Source: Aneurinibacillus danicus | Lineage (GTDB): Bacteria; Bacillota; Bacilli; Aneurinibacillales; Aneurinibacillaceae | Reading direction: 5' to 3' | Assembly (NCBI RefSeq): GCF_007991215.1 | Contig: NZ_BJXX01000151.1 | Coordinates: 1-38,738, forward strand | DNA length: 38,738 bases | Shown here: in pieces, positions 30,955 to 38,610 of the stretch | How positions within the stretch are numbered: the first letter of the stretch is position 1 | How the letters are laid out: every line of letters begins with the position of its first letter | The notes under the pieces: generated by a model | Databases searched by the model: none | Told to the model about the DNA's origin: nothing | Seen by the model: the letters and a program-made list of their open reading frames with translations, nothing else | Program-made: the position numbers and the translations under genes

Positions 30955-30972
30955 CAGGCGCCTAAACGCCTG
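30955..30972 (-). terminator. Terminator between the small basic gene and the Myb-repeat gene
   Basis: CAGGCG / CGCCTG with a six-base loop, followed on the minus strand by TTCTTTTG. Read-through or a promoter inside the short gap would be needed for the Myb and recombinase genes. Confidence 0.6.
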
Positions 30973-30974
30973 CT

Positions 30975-31109
30975 CTAGCTAGCTTTATTTATTGATTCTT
31001 CCTTGTACCTATCTTCGATTTTGCTTGTGAGCACATTCATAAAATCTTTCATGGCTTTTTCTGATGGCTTTCCAACAACTTTTACTGTAATTGTCATTTT
31101 ACTTTTCAT
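30975..31109 (-). CDS. Small basic protein (44 aa), candidate recombination directionality factor
   Basis: A 44-residue protein, MKSKMTITVKVVGKPSEKAM then KDFMNVLTSKIEDRYKEESI and NKAS, with GGAGAT as ribosome binding site. The motif TVKVVGKPSEKA occurs, as I recall, in small proteins next to serine recombinases in Bacillus; I cannot name the family for certain. Small basic proteins encoded beside large serine integrases often are directionality factors, as SprB in SPbeta. That role is an inference from position and size. Confidence 0.6.
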   Translation of the reverse strand: MKSKMTITVKVVGKPSEKAMKDFMNVLTSKIEDRYKEESINKAS

Positions 31110-31165
31110 AAGCTATCTCCTGTCTTATTTAACTTTTTCTGTTTTCGGATGGTAATTTTGAATAT

Positions 31166-31197
31166 AAAAAAGACGCCATTATCCTTTTTAGAGGCAA
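31166..31197. terminator. Hairpin with terminator features in the leader of the small basic gene
   Basis: AAAAGACGC / GCGTCTTTT, 9-bp stem with a long loop, flanked by A and T runs. On the minus strand it ends in TTTTTTATA before the 44-residue gene, so it could attenuate that operon. Confidence 0.6.
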
Positions 31198-31236
31198 TGC
31201 GTCTTTTAAAATCTATATGTAATTTATTAAACTTTT

Positions 31237-31262
31237 CACTTCACTCAACAGGGAGTAATGTG
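31237..31262. repeat. 26-base direct repeat, copy 1
   Basis: Begins CACTTCACTCAACAGGGAG and ends AATGTG; 20 of 26 positions match copy 2, which starts 44 bases further. The shared core is CACTYCACTCAAC. Confidence 0.6.
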
Positions 31263-31280
31263 AGTAAATCTCATTCTTCG

Positions 31281-31306
31281 CACTCCACTCAACGAGGAAC
31301 CATGTG
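31281..31306. repeat. 26-base direct repeat, copy 2
   Basis: Begins CACTCCACTCAACGAGGAA and ends CATGTG. The 44-base period is close to four helical turns, placing both copies on one face of the DNA. Confidence 0.6.
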
Positions 31307-31520
31307 CAGTGTTAATTAACGTTATATCACTATCTTACTGTCCTACTAAACACATAAAGAACATTATTTTAAGAAAGTTTAATCTTTAATTCTTTCTTAT
31401 AGTTTAAAGTTAATAACTTTCTATCCTCTTACAAAGATCTGTCTCTTGCTGACTTTCTTTCTATCGATGTTTTTGTTACAATAAACAATCATTAATAAAA
31501 AAACGGATAAAACATTCTTT

Positions 31521-31530
31521 TTTTGTGTCA
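31521..31530. promoter_or_regulatory. TTTTGTGTCA motif, copy 1
   Basis: The exact decamer recurs at 31611-31620, 90 bases away; the two flank the XRE promoter. Candidate repressor half-sites. Confidence 0.35.
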
Positions 31531-31540
31531 TTTACTTCCC

Positions 31541-31569
31541 TTGACTCTAAGATATAACGAATCTATACT
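31541..31569 (+). promoter_or_regulatory. SigA promoter of the double-XRE gene
   Basis: TTGACT (31541-31546) and TATACT (31564-31569) separated by exactly 17 bases, about 78 bases upstream of the start codon. Confidence 0.7.
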
Positions 31570-31610
31570 TATTTCAAGTTATTTTTTAAATTATTTTTTA
31601 TTTATTTTAT

Positions 31611-31620
31611 TTTTGTGTCA
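31611..31620. promoter_or_regulatory. TTTTGTGTCA motif, copy 2
   Basis: Identical to the decamer at 31521-31530 and located between the promoter and the ribosome binding site. Confidence 0.35.
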
Positions 31621-31646
31621 CGCAAAATTTGACTGAGGAGGTCCAT

Positions 31647-32318
31647 ATGATTTCCGAAGAAAGCAAAATAAATGAATTTGCGGCACGTTTACTCAAACTA
31701 CGCAAAGATTCCGGAAAGAAACAACAAGAGATCGCTGATTATTTAAAAATATCCCGCCCTGCCTATGCTTCTTACGAAGTCGGGAGAAGGAAACCAGATT
31801 TGATTATTTTGGAGAAGCTCTCGGATTACTTTAAGGTTTCGGTCGACTTCCTATTAGGAAAAGAAGCGATACAAGTAAAAATGGAGGTAGAAAATAAGGA
31901 GAACAAGGCAGGAGAAATCAGTAGAGAAGATGAAATAAGAAAATGTTTCGGAGAAAGAATGGCAAAGCTAAGAAGAGATAAAAAAATTTCTCAAGAAGCA
32001 TTTGCTAAGGAGTTCAATATTTCACTATTTCAAGTTCAACAACTTGAGTATGGCGTACGTATGCCTTCTTTAGAACTGCTAGTCAAAATCGCAGACTTTT
32101 TTTCTACTTCCATTGATTATTTGCTCGGTAGACATTCAATTTCACAAGACACTAAAACAATGCTCCCTAACTACGGAATAGATATTACTCCCGAACTCAT
32201 TGACTTTATTTTAGAGCTTCAAAGTGACGAAAGAGGAAAAAAACTAATTGAAGACATGTCAAACGATAAGAAAAAAATAAACAAAATGGTTTCAATTTGG
32301 GAGATTATGAACGATTAA
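31647..32318 (+). CDS. Regulator with two XRE-type HTH domains
   Basis: A 223-residue protein with two complete Cro/CI-type helix-turn-helix domains: about 12-70 (LRKDSGKKQQEIADYLKISR ... VSVDFLLG) and about 101-160 (LRRDKKISQEAFAKEFNISL ... TSIDYLLG). The C-terminal 60 residues (DITPELIDFILELQSDERGK) are helical and may dimerise. Most phage-type repressors carry one such domain. ATG at 31647 is chosen, with GAGGAGG just upstream; the TTG at 31629 lies before this site. Divergent from the recombinase module, it is the likely repressor of the element. Confidence 0.88.
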   Translation: MISEESKINEFAARLLKLRKDSGKKQQEIADYLKISRPAYASYEVGRRKPDLIILEKLSDYFKVSVDFLLGKEAIQVKMEVENKENKAGEISREDEIRKCFGERMAKLRRDKKISQEAFAKEFNISLFQVQQLEYGVRMPSLELLVKIADFFSTSIDYLLGRHSISQDTKTMLPNYGIDITPELIDFILELQSDERGKKLIEDMSNDKKKINKMVSIWEIMND

Positions 32319-32320
32319 AT

Positions 32321-32373
32321 AAAAAAGCAGGAGAGCACAATGCTCTGTAGGCATTCTTTTCTCCTGCTTTTTT
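32321..32373 (+). terminator. Terminator after the double-XRE gene
   Basis: AAAAAAGCAGGAG / CTCCTGCTTTTTT forms a 13-bp outer stem enclosing a second hairpin (GAGCACAATGCTC). The rest of the gap to 32587 shows no gene. Confidence 0.85.
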
Positions 32374-32586
32374 ATATTGCTTACTTTGTTTTTTTGATGT
32401 CCTTTATAACCTAGGAAACATCAAAATGCTGGCAATCTGATAGCTGAATTGATCCAGCCTACTTTCTTACATTCTATTCCTTGCTATTACGTTATAAGTC
32501 CCCTTGATTTTACTGTGTTTTCCGCTCCTATGATTTCAATCTAGATTATCATTTTCTAAGTAGTTCGTTTGCAGTTGGTTTGCAAT

Positions 32587-32940
32587 TTAATAATTCATTC
32601 CTTGTTGCTGACTATCCCTGCTAAAGAAAAGGTGTGCTGGACAACGGCAGTCAGAAGAACCAAAACCTCGCACAGTAATTTCTCCTTTTGCTTCTTCTCG
32701 CAACCGGACAAACAAACCACACTCACCTTCCTTACCTGGATACATCTGGGCATCTATGATCTTCATATGAGGACGAATATAGTTAAAATGACATAGGTAT
32801 TTTTTCTCAAGCCTGATGTGCCTTTCTACTCTGTTTTTGATGTTTCGTTTTGCGCTTCCTACATATACATACAGGACTTTTGGAAACAGGAATGTCCCCA
32901 ACTTTCCTACGGTGATTTCCTTGTCCTCCGGCAAAAACAC
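32587..32940 (-). CDS. GIY-YIG DUF123 family protein, N-terminus probably damaged
   Basis: A 117-residue member of DUF123, a GIY-YIG-related family: ITVGKLGTFLFPKVLYVYVG, RVERHIRLEKK, and the signature GFGSSDCRCPAHLFF. Related proteins begin with ten to twelve more residues (a pattern like M-x-x-x-Y-x-L-L before the PEDKEI segment). Here the frame starts at a GTG with a weak site, and KIYTLLC appears just upstream in another frame. This suggests an N-terminal frameshift. The nuclease role is inferred from the fold. It stands alone on the minus strand. Confidence 0.7.
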   Translation of the reverse strand: MFLPEDKEITVGKLGTFLFPKVLYVYVGSAKRNIKNRVERHIRLEKKYLCHFNYIRPHMKIIDAQMYPGKEGECGLFVRLREEAKGEITVRGFGSSDCRCPAHLFFSRDSQQQGMNY

Positions 32941-33079
32941 TTTAACACAGTAAGGTGTATATTTTTCATCAATTTTTACATTTATTTTTATTCTTTCCTA
33001 TTTCAACATTAAATTTTGGTAAATCCTCCTGATGCCCTCTGTAATACGCTCTAGCCCTTCAAAACGGTGACCACTTTTT

Positions 33080-33099
33080 GCGAACGTACAGTACGTCGC
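33080..33099. repeat. Inverted repeat in the DUF123-Uma2 gap
   Basis: GCGAACGTAC / GTACGTCGC, a 9-bp dyad with one bulged A. There is no T-run after it on either strand, so a terminator role is doubtful. Nothing else is recognised between 32941 and 33167. Confidence 0.35.
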
Positions 33100-33167
33100 A
33101 CAACCTTCACGCATTTTTTCTGTCTGTAGTCGATTCGTTCATCGTCTCCCACTTGAAGACATCCATC

Positions 33168-33782
33168 CTATTGTCTCTTCGAAGTAGCTGTTCCTCTGTT
33201 CTCTGGCTGAAATACTTTATTAAGTTTTATTGCTATGTCATCAAAAATACTTGTACTTACACAATCCTCCACTGTAAAAATACCGAAAAGAGAATACTTA
33301 TATTTCTCCCCCAGTCTGTATACTTCGAGAAACTGTTCACGCGGATACACAATCCAGTACTCCAGCACACCCATTCGCTCGTATAATTGAAACTTCTCCA
33401 TTTTGTCCCGCTTTATCGTAGCCAACGAAACAATCTCGATAATCCAATCCGGACTTCCCATACACCCCTTTTCGTCAATTTTTCTTGGGTCACAAACAAC
33501 CGCAATATCCGGTTGTACCACATTTGTCGTTTCCATATCTGTTTGTCCTTTTTCCGGCATTCGGACATCAATCGTAAACAACATTTCTTCTTTTCTTCCC
33601 CGAAGATACTCCCCTATTTGTACCATAAGGCCCCCTAGAACTTTCTGATGAATCACCGGTGGGGTCGGGTTCGGTGAATAGGGGATGCCATCTATGATTT
33701 CCCACCACTCTTCAGGCTGTGACATTTCCAAATAGTCAGCATAACAAAGCTTTTTACCTGTTCCTTTTTTGTTATCTTTCAT
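33168..33782 (-). CDS. Uma2-family PD-(D/E)XK endonuclease-like protein
   Basis: A 204-residue Uma2 (DUF820) protein: WWEIIDGIPYSPNPTPPVIH near the N-terminus, VVQPDIAVVCDPRKIDEKGC with the catalytic Asp (QPDI), PDWIIEIVSLATIKRDKMEK with the ExxK-like EIVS...K element, and YERMGVLEYWIVYP. This set is the standard Uma2 core. Function is uncertain in general; a restriction-like nuclease is inferred from the fold. ATG at 33782 has GGAG eight bases upstream; the open frame continues to 33833. It overlaps the end of the DnaA-like pseudogene by about 11 bases, so the two formed one transcription unit. Confidence 0.85.
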   Translation of the reverse strand: MKDNKKGTGKKLCYADYLEMSQPEEWWEIIDGIPYSPNPTPPVIHQKVLGGLMVQIGEYLRGRKEEMLFTIDVRMPEKGQTDMETTNVVQPDIAVVCDPRKIDEKGCMGSPDWIIEIVSLATIKRDKMEKFQLYERMGVLEYWIVYPREQFLEVYRLGEKYKYSLFGIFTVEDCVSTSIFDDIAIKLNKVFQPENRGTATSKRQ

Positions 33783-34305
33783 CGTTATTACTCCAACTGA
33801 AAGAACCTTCTTCATTTTTCTGATTAATTCCATGCTCCTTCAATATCCGATGCAACTCTCCTTTCGAAACGTAAGAATCTTGCATCATCTTTTCAAGCTT
33901 TGCATTTTGTTCCATCAGATATTCATTCTGGTTTTTCAACATTCGAATTTCTGCCTTCATTTTTAAGAGTTCAAAACTCATTTCCTGCAGGATATTAGGT
34001 TCTTCTTTTGCTCTTAAAACCTTGGTGGCTCTTTCTTCATACGTATCTTCCTGTGAATGCAAAGGCTGAAAAGCCAGCGAATATGTTGTTCCAGTCACTT
34101 GCTGAACAACTTACTCCAGTTCATCTCGATAACGCGAATCCAGCCAATCGGCTGTGAATTCATTAGGCGCTTCTACTACGATATATCCTTTTTCTTCATC
34201 AATCGTTTCTATTCTTGTTTTGGCAACCCATGTTTCAAAACTCGGTTTGCTTATCCTGGATTCCATTTCATCCAACACTTGTTCCCAAAGCCTTTGCTTG
34301 TCCAT
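33772..34305 (-). pseudogene. DnaA-domain-I/coiled-coil protein interrupted by one in-frame TAA
   Basis: From ATG 34305 (GGGAG seven bases upstream) residues 1-64 are a clear DnaA N-terminal domain (LWEQVLDEMESRISKPSFET W..., APNEFTADWLDSRYRDELE). Then comes TAA at 34113-34111, and the same frame continues VVQQVTGTTYSLAFQPL, exactly as DnaA domain I goes on. The remainder to 33772 is a coiled coil (FELLKMKAEIRMLKNQNEYL) and a charged tail. It has no AAA+ or DNA-binding domain. Without the stop it would be about 176 residues. The family may interact with DnaA or DnaB partners as domain I does. The single stop, with no indel, suggests a recent mutation, e.g. GAA to TAA. Confidence 0.8.
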
Positions 34306-34432
34306 TGTACATCTCCCATTCCTGATAGCTATCTTCATCATATCGGCTATTCTTGACCATATCTACTAGCTTTATGTTTGTGTACTTTTCTTGTTTCACG
34401 TAAGTCAGATGAAATAAGGCTTTCTCAAGCAT
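34268..34432 (-). CDS. Possible small ORF (54 aa) upstream of the DnaA-like gene
   Basis: MLEKALFHLTYVKQEKYTNI followed by KLVDMVKNSRYDEDSYQEWE and MYNGQAKALGTSVG. It looks protein-like and would overlap the DnaA-like gene start by about 38 bases. The ribosome binding site is weak. No family is recognised; it may be the 5' gene of the Uma2 unit. Confidence 0.35.
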   Translation of the reverse strand: MLEKALFHLTYVKQEKYTNIKLVDMVKNSRYDEDSYQEWEMYNGQAKALGTSVG

Positions 34433-34539
34433 AGAAAATTTATAAAGCTCAAAAGTTTACTTTTCAATAAAGAAAAATTCCGTTCTGTTTTGATAAAAAA
34501 GGGGCGTATAAATAAGAAAAACAAGAAGGAGAAAATTGT

Positions 34540-34653
34540 ATGAAGGTAAAAATTAAGGACTGGCTGGAGCTAACCATGGCAGATCGTGTATGGATTTTGA
34601 TTCAGGTCTCTGAAATACAAGAGAGAAAGAGGAGAAAGAGAAGAAAGGATTAA
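34540..34653 (+). CDS. Small basic protein (37 aa)
   Basis: AAGGAG lies eight bases before an ATG opening MKVKIKDWLELTMADRVWIL, then IQVSEIQERKRRKRRKD. An amphipathic N-terminal half is followed by a strongly basic tail. It is the only plus-strand frame with a good site in this stretch, and it points toward the broken cell-surface gene. Function unknown. Confidence 0.5.
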   Translation: MKVKIKDWLELTMADRVWILIQVSEIQERKRRKRRKD

Positions 34654-34663
34654 TTGAGCATAG

Positions 34664-36882
34664 CTACATAAGAGGAAGTTCAAACCTTGCATAGTTTGTG
34701 TCCCCCGCTTGAGGTTTTTTCTTATCATCCGGCAACCATGTGTTATCTGAAATCGGTTTGAGCTGAACCATTTGCTCACCATTTGAAGTCGGGAATTTTG
34801 CCCACGCACCAAGGATCACTCCATCATTCGGCAGACTTGGTGATTGATCATCTCCCGGATAATCATTAAAGTACCTTGCAACCACTTGGAAGGTAAAGCC
34901 CTGACCTGCTTTGATCTGGCGACTGTTTGTAGGTTTGAGTCCTACGGTTGTGTCGGTTAGTCGTCCCGGAGATACATCATCAACAAAGGTGCCGGTTGTG
35001 CCAACAATGCCTACATTGATATACTCTTTGTATTTGCCAAGTCACTGGTCTTCAATGTATTTATCGTTGACATCCCGCATTACCTGCCAGTTGGAGCTAA
35101 GCTCATTCGCGGTGCAAGCTGGAATGACGGTTTGACATAACAGGCTGATCGTTGCTGATTTGATATTGTCTGTGATGTTCACTTCTCCAAGGGATGCATC
35201 CTGCGGAATATTAATCCGTGCTTCCAGTGTATACAGCCCTTTGCCGATCGATGAAGGTTTTGTCCAGTTCATCGTAACTGCTTTTGTTTCGCCCGGTGTA
35301 AGCTGAATGGTTTGGCTCGCCACCTGCGTTGCCACATTGGTGGCCGTGTCTTTTAGATATAAATACACCTTTACATTACGTGGGTTTACATCCGTTCCAA
35401 GGGCATCCATGGATACTGTGAATATGGAGTCGCCTCCTGAGCAGTCCACTCGAATCCCCGGCTCAATACTTACCGCAGTAAAGTTTGGTTTTGCCTGCGC
35501 ATTGACCTCCAAAAATTTGAAGTTATCCACCGGCCATGTCGCGGAGGTTGGAAAAACAGATTCTGGATTCGGGAACATTTGATACGGGTTAATCCCAGCA
35601 ATTGCTCACCACTGCGTATCCGGCTGTCCTGTCATCGGGTCATTTGGTACCTGAAAAGGAATATCATTCACCCATACCGGCGTTTTCGGAGGAAAACTAT
35701 ACTGATTCTGATTTCCCGGAATATTTCCACCTGTTATCCACTGGTAGTTTGTGAATGACGTCGGGCGATTAACAATATTCATTGGATTACCCGGACTCGA
35801 AGCAAACCCGATCGTTGATACAATAGGGGTATCGCTTTCGTTGATGACCTGCAGATTAAAGTATTTGATATTTCCACTTGGTGGCTTCGTGCTTGGCACC
35901 AGTTGTAGTGCCTTCAAGTTATTGCCGCCTACTCCCTTATAATCAATTTGTAATTCTTGGCTAACAGCTTCTCTAGAGAACGGATCGTTAATATAAAGCC
36001 TTACTTTATACACACCCGGTAAACTCGGTTTGATTATTGTTTTGACGTCAATCGTGCCTTGTACAGGATACTGATATTGCGGGGCGTTTGGCCGAGTTAT
36101 ATTCCCGATAAATAATTCTGCCGCTGGCTTATTTTTTTCATATTTTTTGTATGTCGATCCATCAGGAGCTGTAACATCTAACCTAATAATTGAACCACCG
36201 TTAGTAATAGCATACGAAATTCCTTTTAAGTCTAGTTTGTCTGTATCACCTACAGGAATAGGCTGAGGATTTAATGGTTTTCCAAGCACCTGAAATTTTT
36301 GAACCTGTGGCCACGGAGTGACTTTATAGGTAGTTTTAAAAAGAGGAGAGCTTGTTCCATTTCCAGTCATTGAAGATGAGGGTTCCCCGCCACCTGAAAA
36401 ATAAACTATATTACCAAAATCAACCCAAGATTGATAGACGTTTACTGTATACCTTCCAGCTCTTCCGTTTGTATTCGGATCTCCATCCATCGTTGATGCA
36501 TTAGCTATGTCTTGTAGATATTGTTTATTCCCCAAAGTAAAATCCGCTATAACTTGGACTTTATCAATGTGAATCGCATGGTATCCACGAATACCTGAGA
36601 AATTATCCCCGGGCTGTGATTCAATCAAGTCAAACTGATTGGTATTCACATGCGACCCATCATACATATAAGCCGACTGAGAAGGAGGAACCACGTATTT
36701 TTGATTGATTACATCGTAAAAGCGTACAGCATGCCAAAGCGCTCTAGCCGGCCTTGAATCACCCACTCCTAAATTCGATTTTCTTAAATCACCGGAAAAT
36801 TGTGTCGTTTGAATAACAACGATGCTAAAAAAACAGCAACTCCGGAAACAATCAACTTTCCTTTTCTTCTTTTTGAACTCAT
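34664..36882 (-). pseudogene. Large secreted surface protein, broken by a frameshift and in-frame stops
   Basis: A signal peptide in one frame (MSSKRRKGKLIVSGVAVF) leads through a run of seven T (36827-36833) into the main frame, which reads SIVVIQTTQFSGDLRKS; one extra T would join them. The main frame is then cut by TGA at 35608-35606 (after DTQW, resumed by AIAGINPYQMFPNP), TGA at 35044-35042 (after KYIEDQ, resumed by LGKYKEYINVGIVG) and ends at TAG at 34664. Restored, it is about 740 residues. Beta-rich segments such as NVKVYLYLKDTATN and YTLEARINIPQDASLGEVNI look like CARDB/Ig-like adhesion modules. I do not recognise the overall family. Confidence 0.75.
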
Positions 36883-36957
36883 TGGATGTGACCGACAACT
36901 CCTCTCCTTACTTTTCATTACTACATAATTAAGTAATAAAGAAGGTTTTTTACCCTT

Positions 36958-36994
36958 CATTTCATTTTGTTTATAGAATAAACATAATGAAATG
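36958..36994. repeat. 17-bp inverted repeat upstream of the surface-protein gene
   Basis: Arms CATTTCATTTTGTTTAT and ATAAACATAATGAAATG with a three-base loop and one mismatch. It lies in the promoter region of the surface-protein pseudogene. It has no T-run, so an operator or an RNA hairpin is more likely than a terminator. Confidence 0.6.
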
Positions 36995-37006
36995 AAAAAT
37001 AAAAAG

Positions 37007-37028
37007 GCCGTTTCATAATCGAAACGGC
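37007..37028 (-). terminator. Terminator after the copper-amine-oxidase-N gene
   Basis: GCCGTTTC / GAAACGGC with a six-base loop, followed on the minus strand by CTTTTTATTTTTC. It lies 16 bases past the stop codon. Confidence 0.85.
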
Positions 37029-37043
37029 GGTAGTTCAACATTT

Positions 37044-37862
37044 TTACTTTGCTGTATAGAAGCTTTGAAGACTCGGAAGCCGTACAATCATACCATCTAC
37101 TACAACGGACCCTTTACCGTAAACAGTAAATATCAAAAATGGCTTCTTACTTTCGTTAGGGAATGTGAAAGTGTGCGTTTGACCCGATTTAACATTCATT
37201 TTTGTTTCAGCAAACGATAGGTCTTCTTCACCAGCTAATCCTATTGCCATAGAATAACCGCTAGGAAGTGCCGGAAATTTGGAGGTCACTTTATTCCCAT
37301 TTACTACAATGCTACTCGCCCAATTATCCACCGCTGAACGTACTTTTGGATCGGCTTTTACCGTAATATTTTGTTCAAGATTTTGTGGAACCTTCGTTAC
37401 TGTTACATTGTTCAATTACTTAATCACATCGGTGCTACCCGTCGTAATCCGAACAACAGCCTTTTTCGCATCCCATTCTACCTTTGCTCCATATGCTTCG
37501 GAGATAAAACGAAGCGGCACGAAGGTACGAACGCCTTTCAATGTAGCCGGAGCATCAAACGTTACCGTTTTGCTATTGACAGTAGCTGTGTTGCTACCAA
37601 TTGGCAGAATGATCGTTTTTCCATCTTTGTTGATAACAACTTTCCGTTCTGTATTGTTCCAGTCAACTTTCGCCCCTAGTTTTTCAGAGACGAAGCGAAC
37701 CGGAACCATTGTGCGACCGGAATCACCGTCAATGTACGGTTTGTCGTCCGGAAACGCCACCGCACTTCCATTTACTAGGACCTGCACTGAACTCGCAATA
37801 ACAACAAAGGGGAAAGATAAAATAAAAGCAGTGAGAGTAATAAAACTAAAAGCTTTCCTCAT
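37044..37862 (-). pseudogene. Secreted copper-amine-oxidase N-domain protein with one in-frame TAA
   Basis: Residues 1-25 are a signal peptide (MRKAFSFITLTAFILSFPFV). Next is a copper amine oxidase N-like domain (about 26-140): VLVNGSAVAF, MVPVRFVSEKLGAKVDW, FVPLRFISEAYGAKVEW and VVRITTGS. TAA at 37418-37416 follows DVIK, and the frame continues LNNVTVTKVPQNLEQNITVK to 37044 with a beta-rich domain (FTFPNESKKPFLIFTVYGKG). The joined product would be about 272 residues. The first half alone is a complete domain and might be functional, so this may be a shortened gene rather than a dead one. Ribosome binding site AGGAAGGAAGGG precedes the ATG. Confidence 0.75.
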
Positions 37863-38181
37863 AATTCATCCCTTCCTTCCTAATATTTTAATTTCATAAT
37901 ATTACCATATAATAATAAGGAAATACAGAAAGGGAAATTTGCTTTTACTTTCATTAGGATGATATTGCAAAAATAGTTTTTACTTTCTCTCTTCACTTGT
38001 CGAATACTCCCGAAAAGTAATAGTCCAACTATACGGTTTTCTACCTCTACTGTTGCATTGTTAGGCTTAGCTATTCTTTCACCATAGCCCCAGTTGTCTT
38101 TACATCAAAGCTTTTGCCTCTTCTTTTTTGCATATTTATTCATTTCCTGCTTTTCTAATATCCGTTCTTAGTATACCCAAC

Positions 38182-38234
38182 ATGTCCAACGCTCTCGCGC
38201 ACGTACGCGCGTATATAATAACCAACTAGAGAGG
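38182..38234 (+). repeat. Duplicated element, copy 1, with alternating core
   Basis: ATGTCCAAC, then an alternating pyrimidine-purine tract of 22 bases (38196-38217, GC-rich left part and TATATA right part), then ACCAACTAGAGAGG. The two ends match copy 2; the core differs in sequence but keeps strict alternation. Confidence 0.6.
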
Positions 38235-38571
38235 AATGGTATACAGTATAATAGCTATGCCCTAAACATCATGCCAGAGGAACAACAAACCGATCACAAA
38301 CCAGCGGAAAAGTCTTCTATCTCTCGAATACAAAACCGCAACCAAAGCAATCCTACGACCCTACGTTTTTTAATACAAAATACAAATCTCATCTCTCTTA
38401 TGACCCTATCTTAAATTATAAGCCCGTTTTTTCCTTATCTATTAATGTATTTCCGACCTATTCCTCCCCCTCTGAGGGATAAGATAGCAGGACGACCAAA
38501 AAAACGTAAAAGCAAACGCTTACACAAAGGATTTATGTTTTTGAGAGCAACAAGGGTATTTTGTACAACTA

Positions 38572-38610
38572 TTGGACATAGCTGTCAGGCTCACAAACGA
38601 TATGTCCAAC
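38572..38610. repeat. Inverted TTGGACAT pair
   Basis: TTGGACAT (38572-38579) and ATGTCCAA (38602-38609) form an 8-bp inverted repeat with a 22-base spacer. Further copies: ATGTCCAAC at 38182-38190 and GTTGGACAT at 38718-38726. Confidence 0.5.

Larger units (their letters stand above)
31110..31540. other. Intergenic control region between the recombinase module and the XRE gene
   Basis: About 500 bases without a gene, AT-rich, between divergent units. It holds a hairpin (31166-31197), a pair of 26-base direct repeats (31237-31262 and 31281-31306), and, further right, the XRE promoter and two TTTTGTGTCA motifs. The layout resembles a phage genetic switch. Confidence 0.5.
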
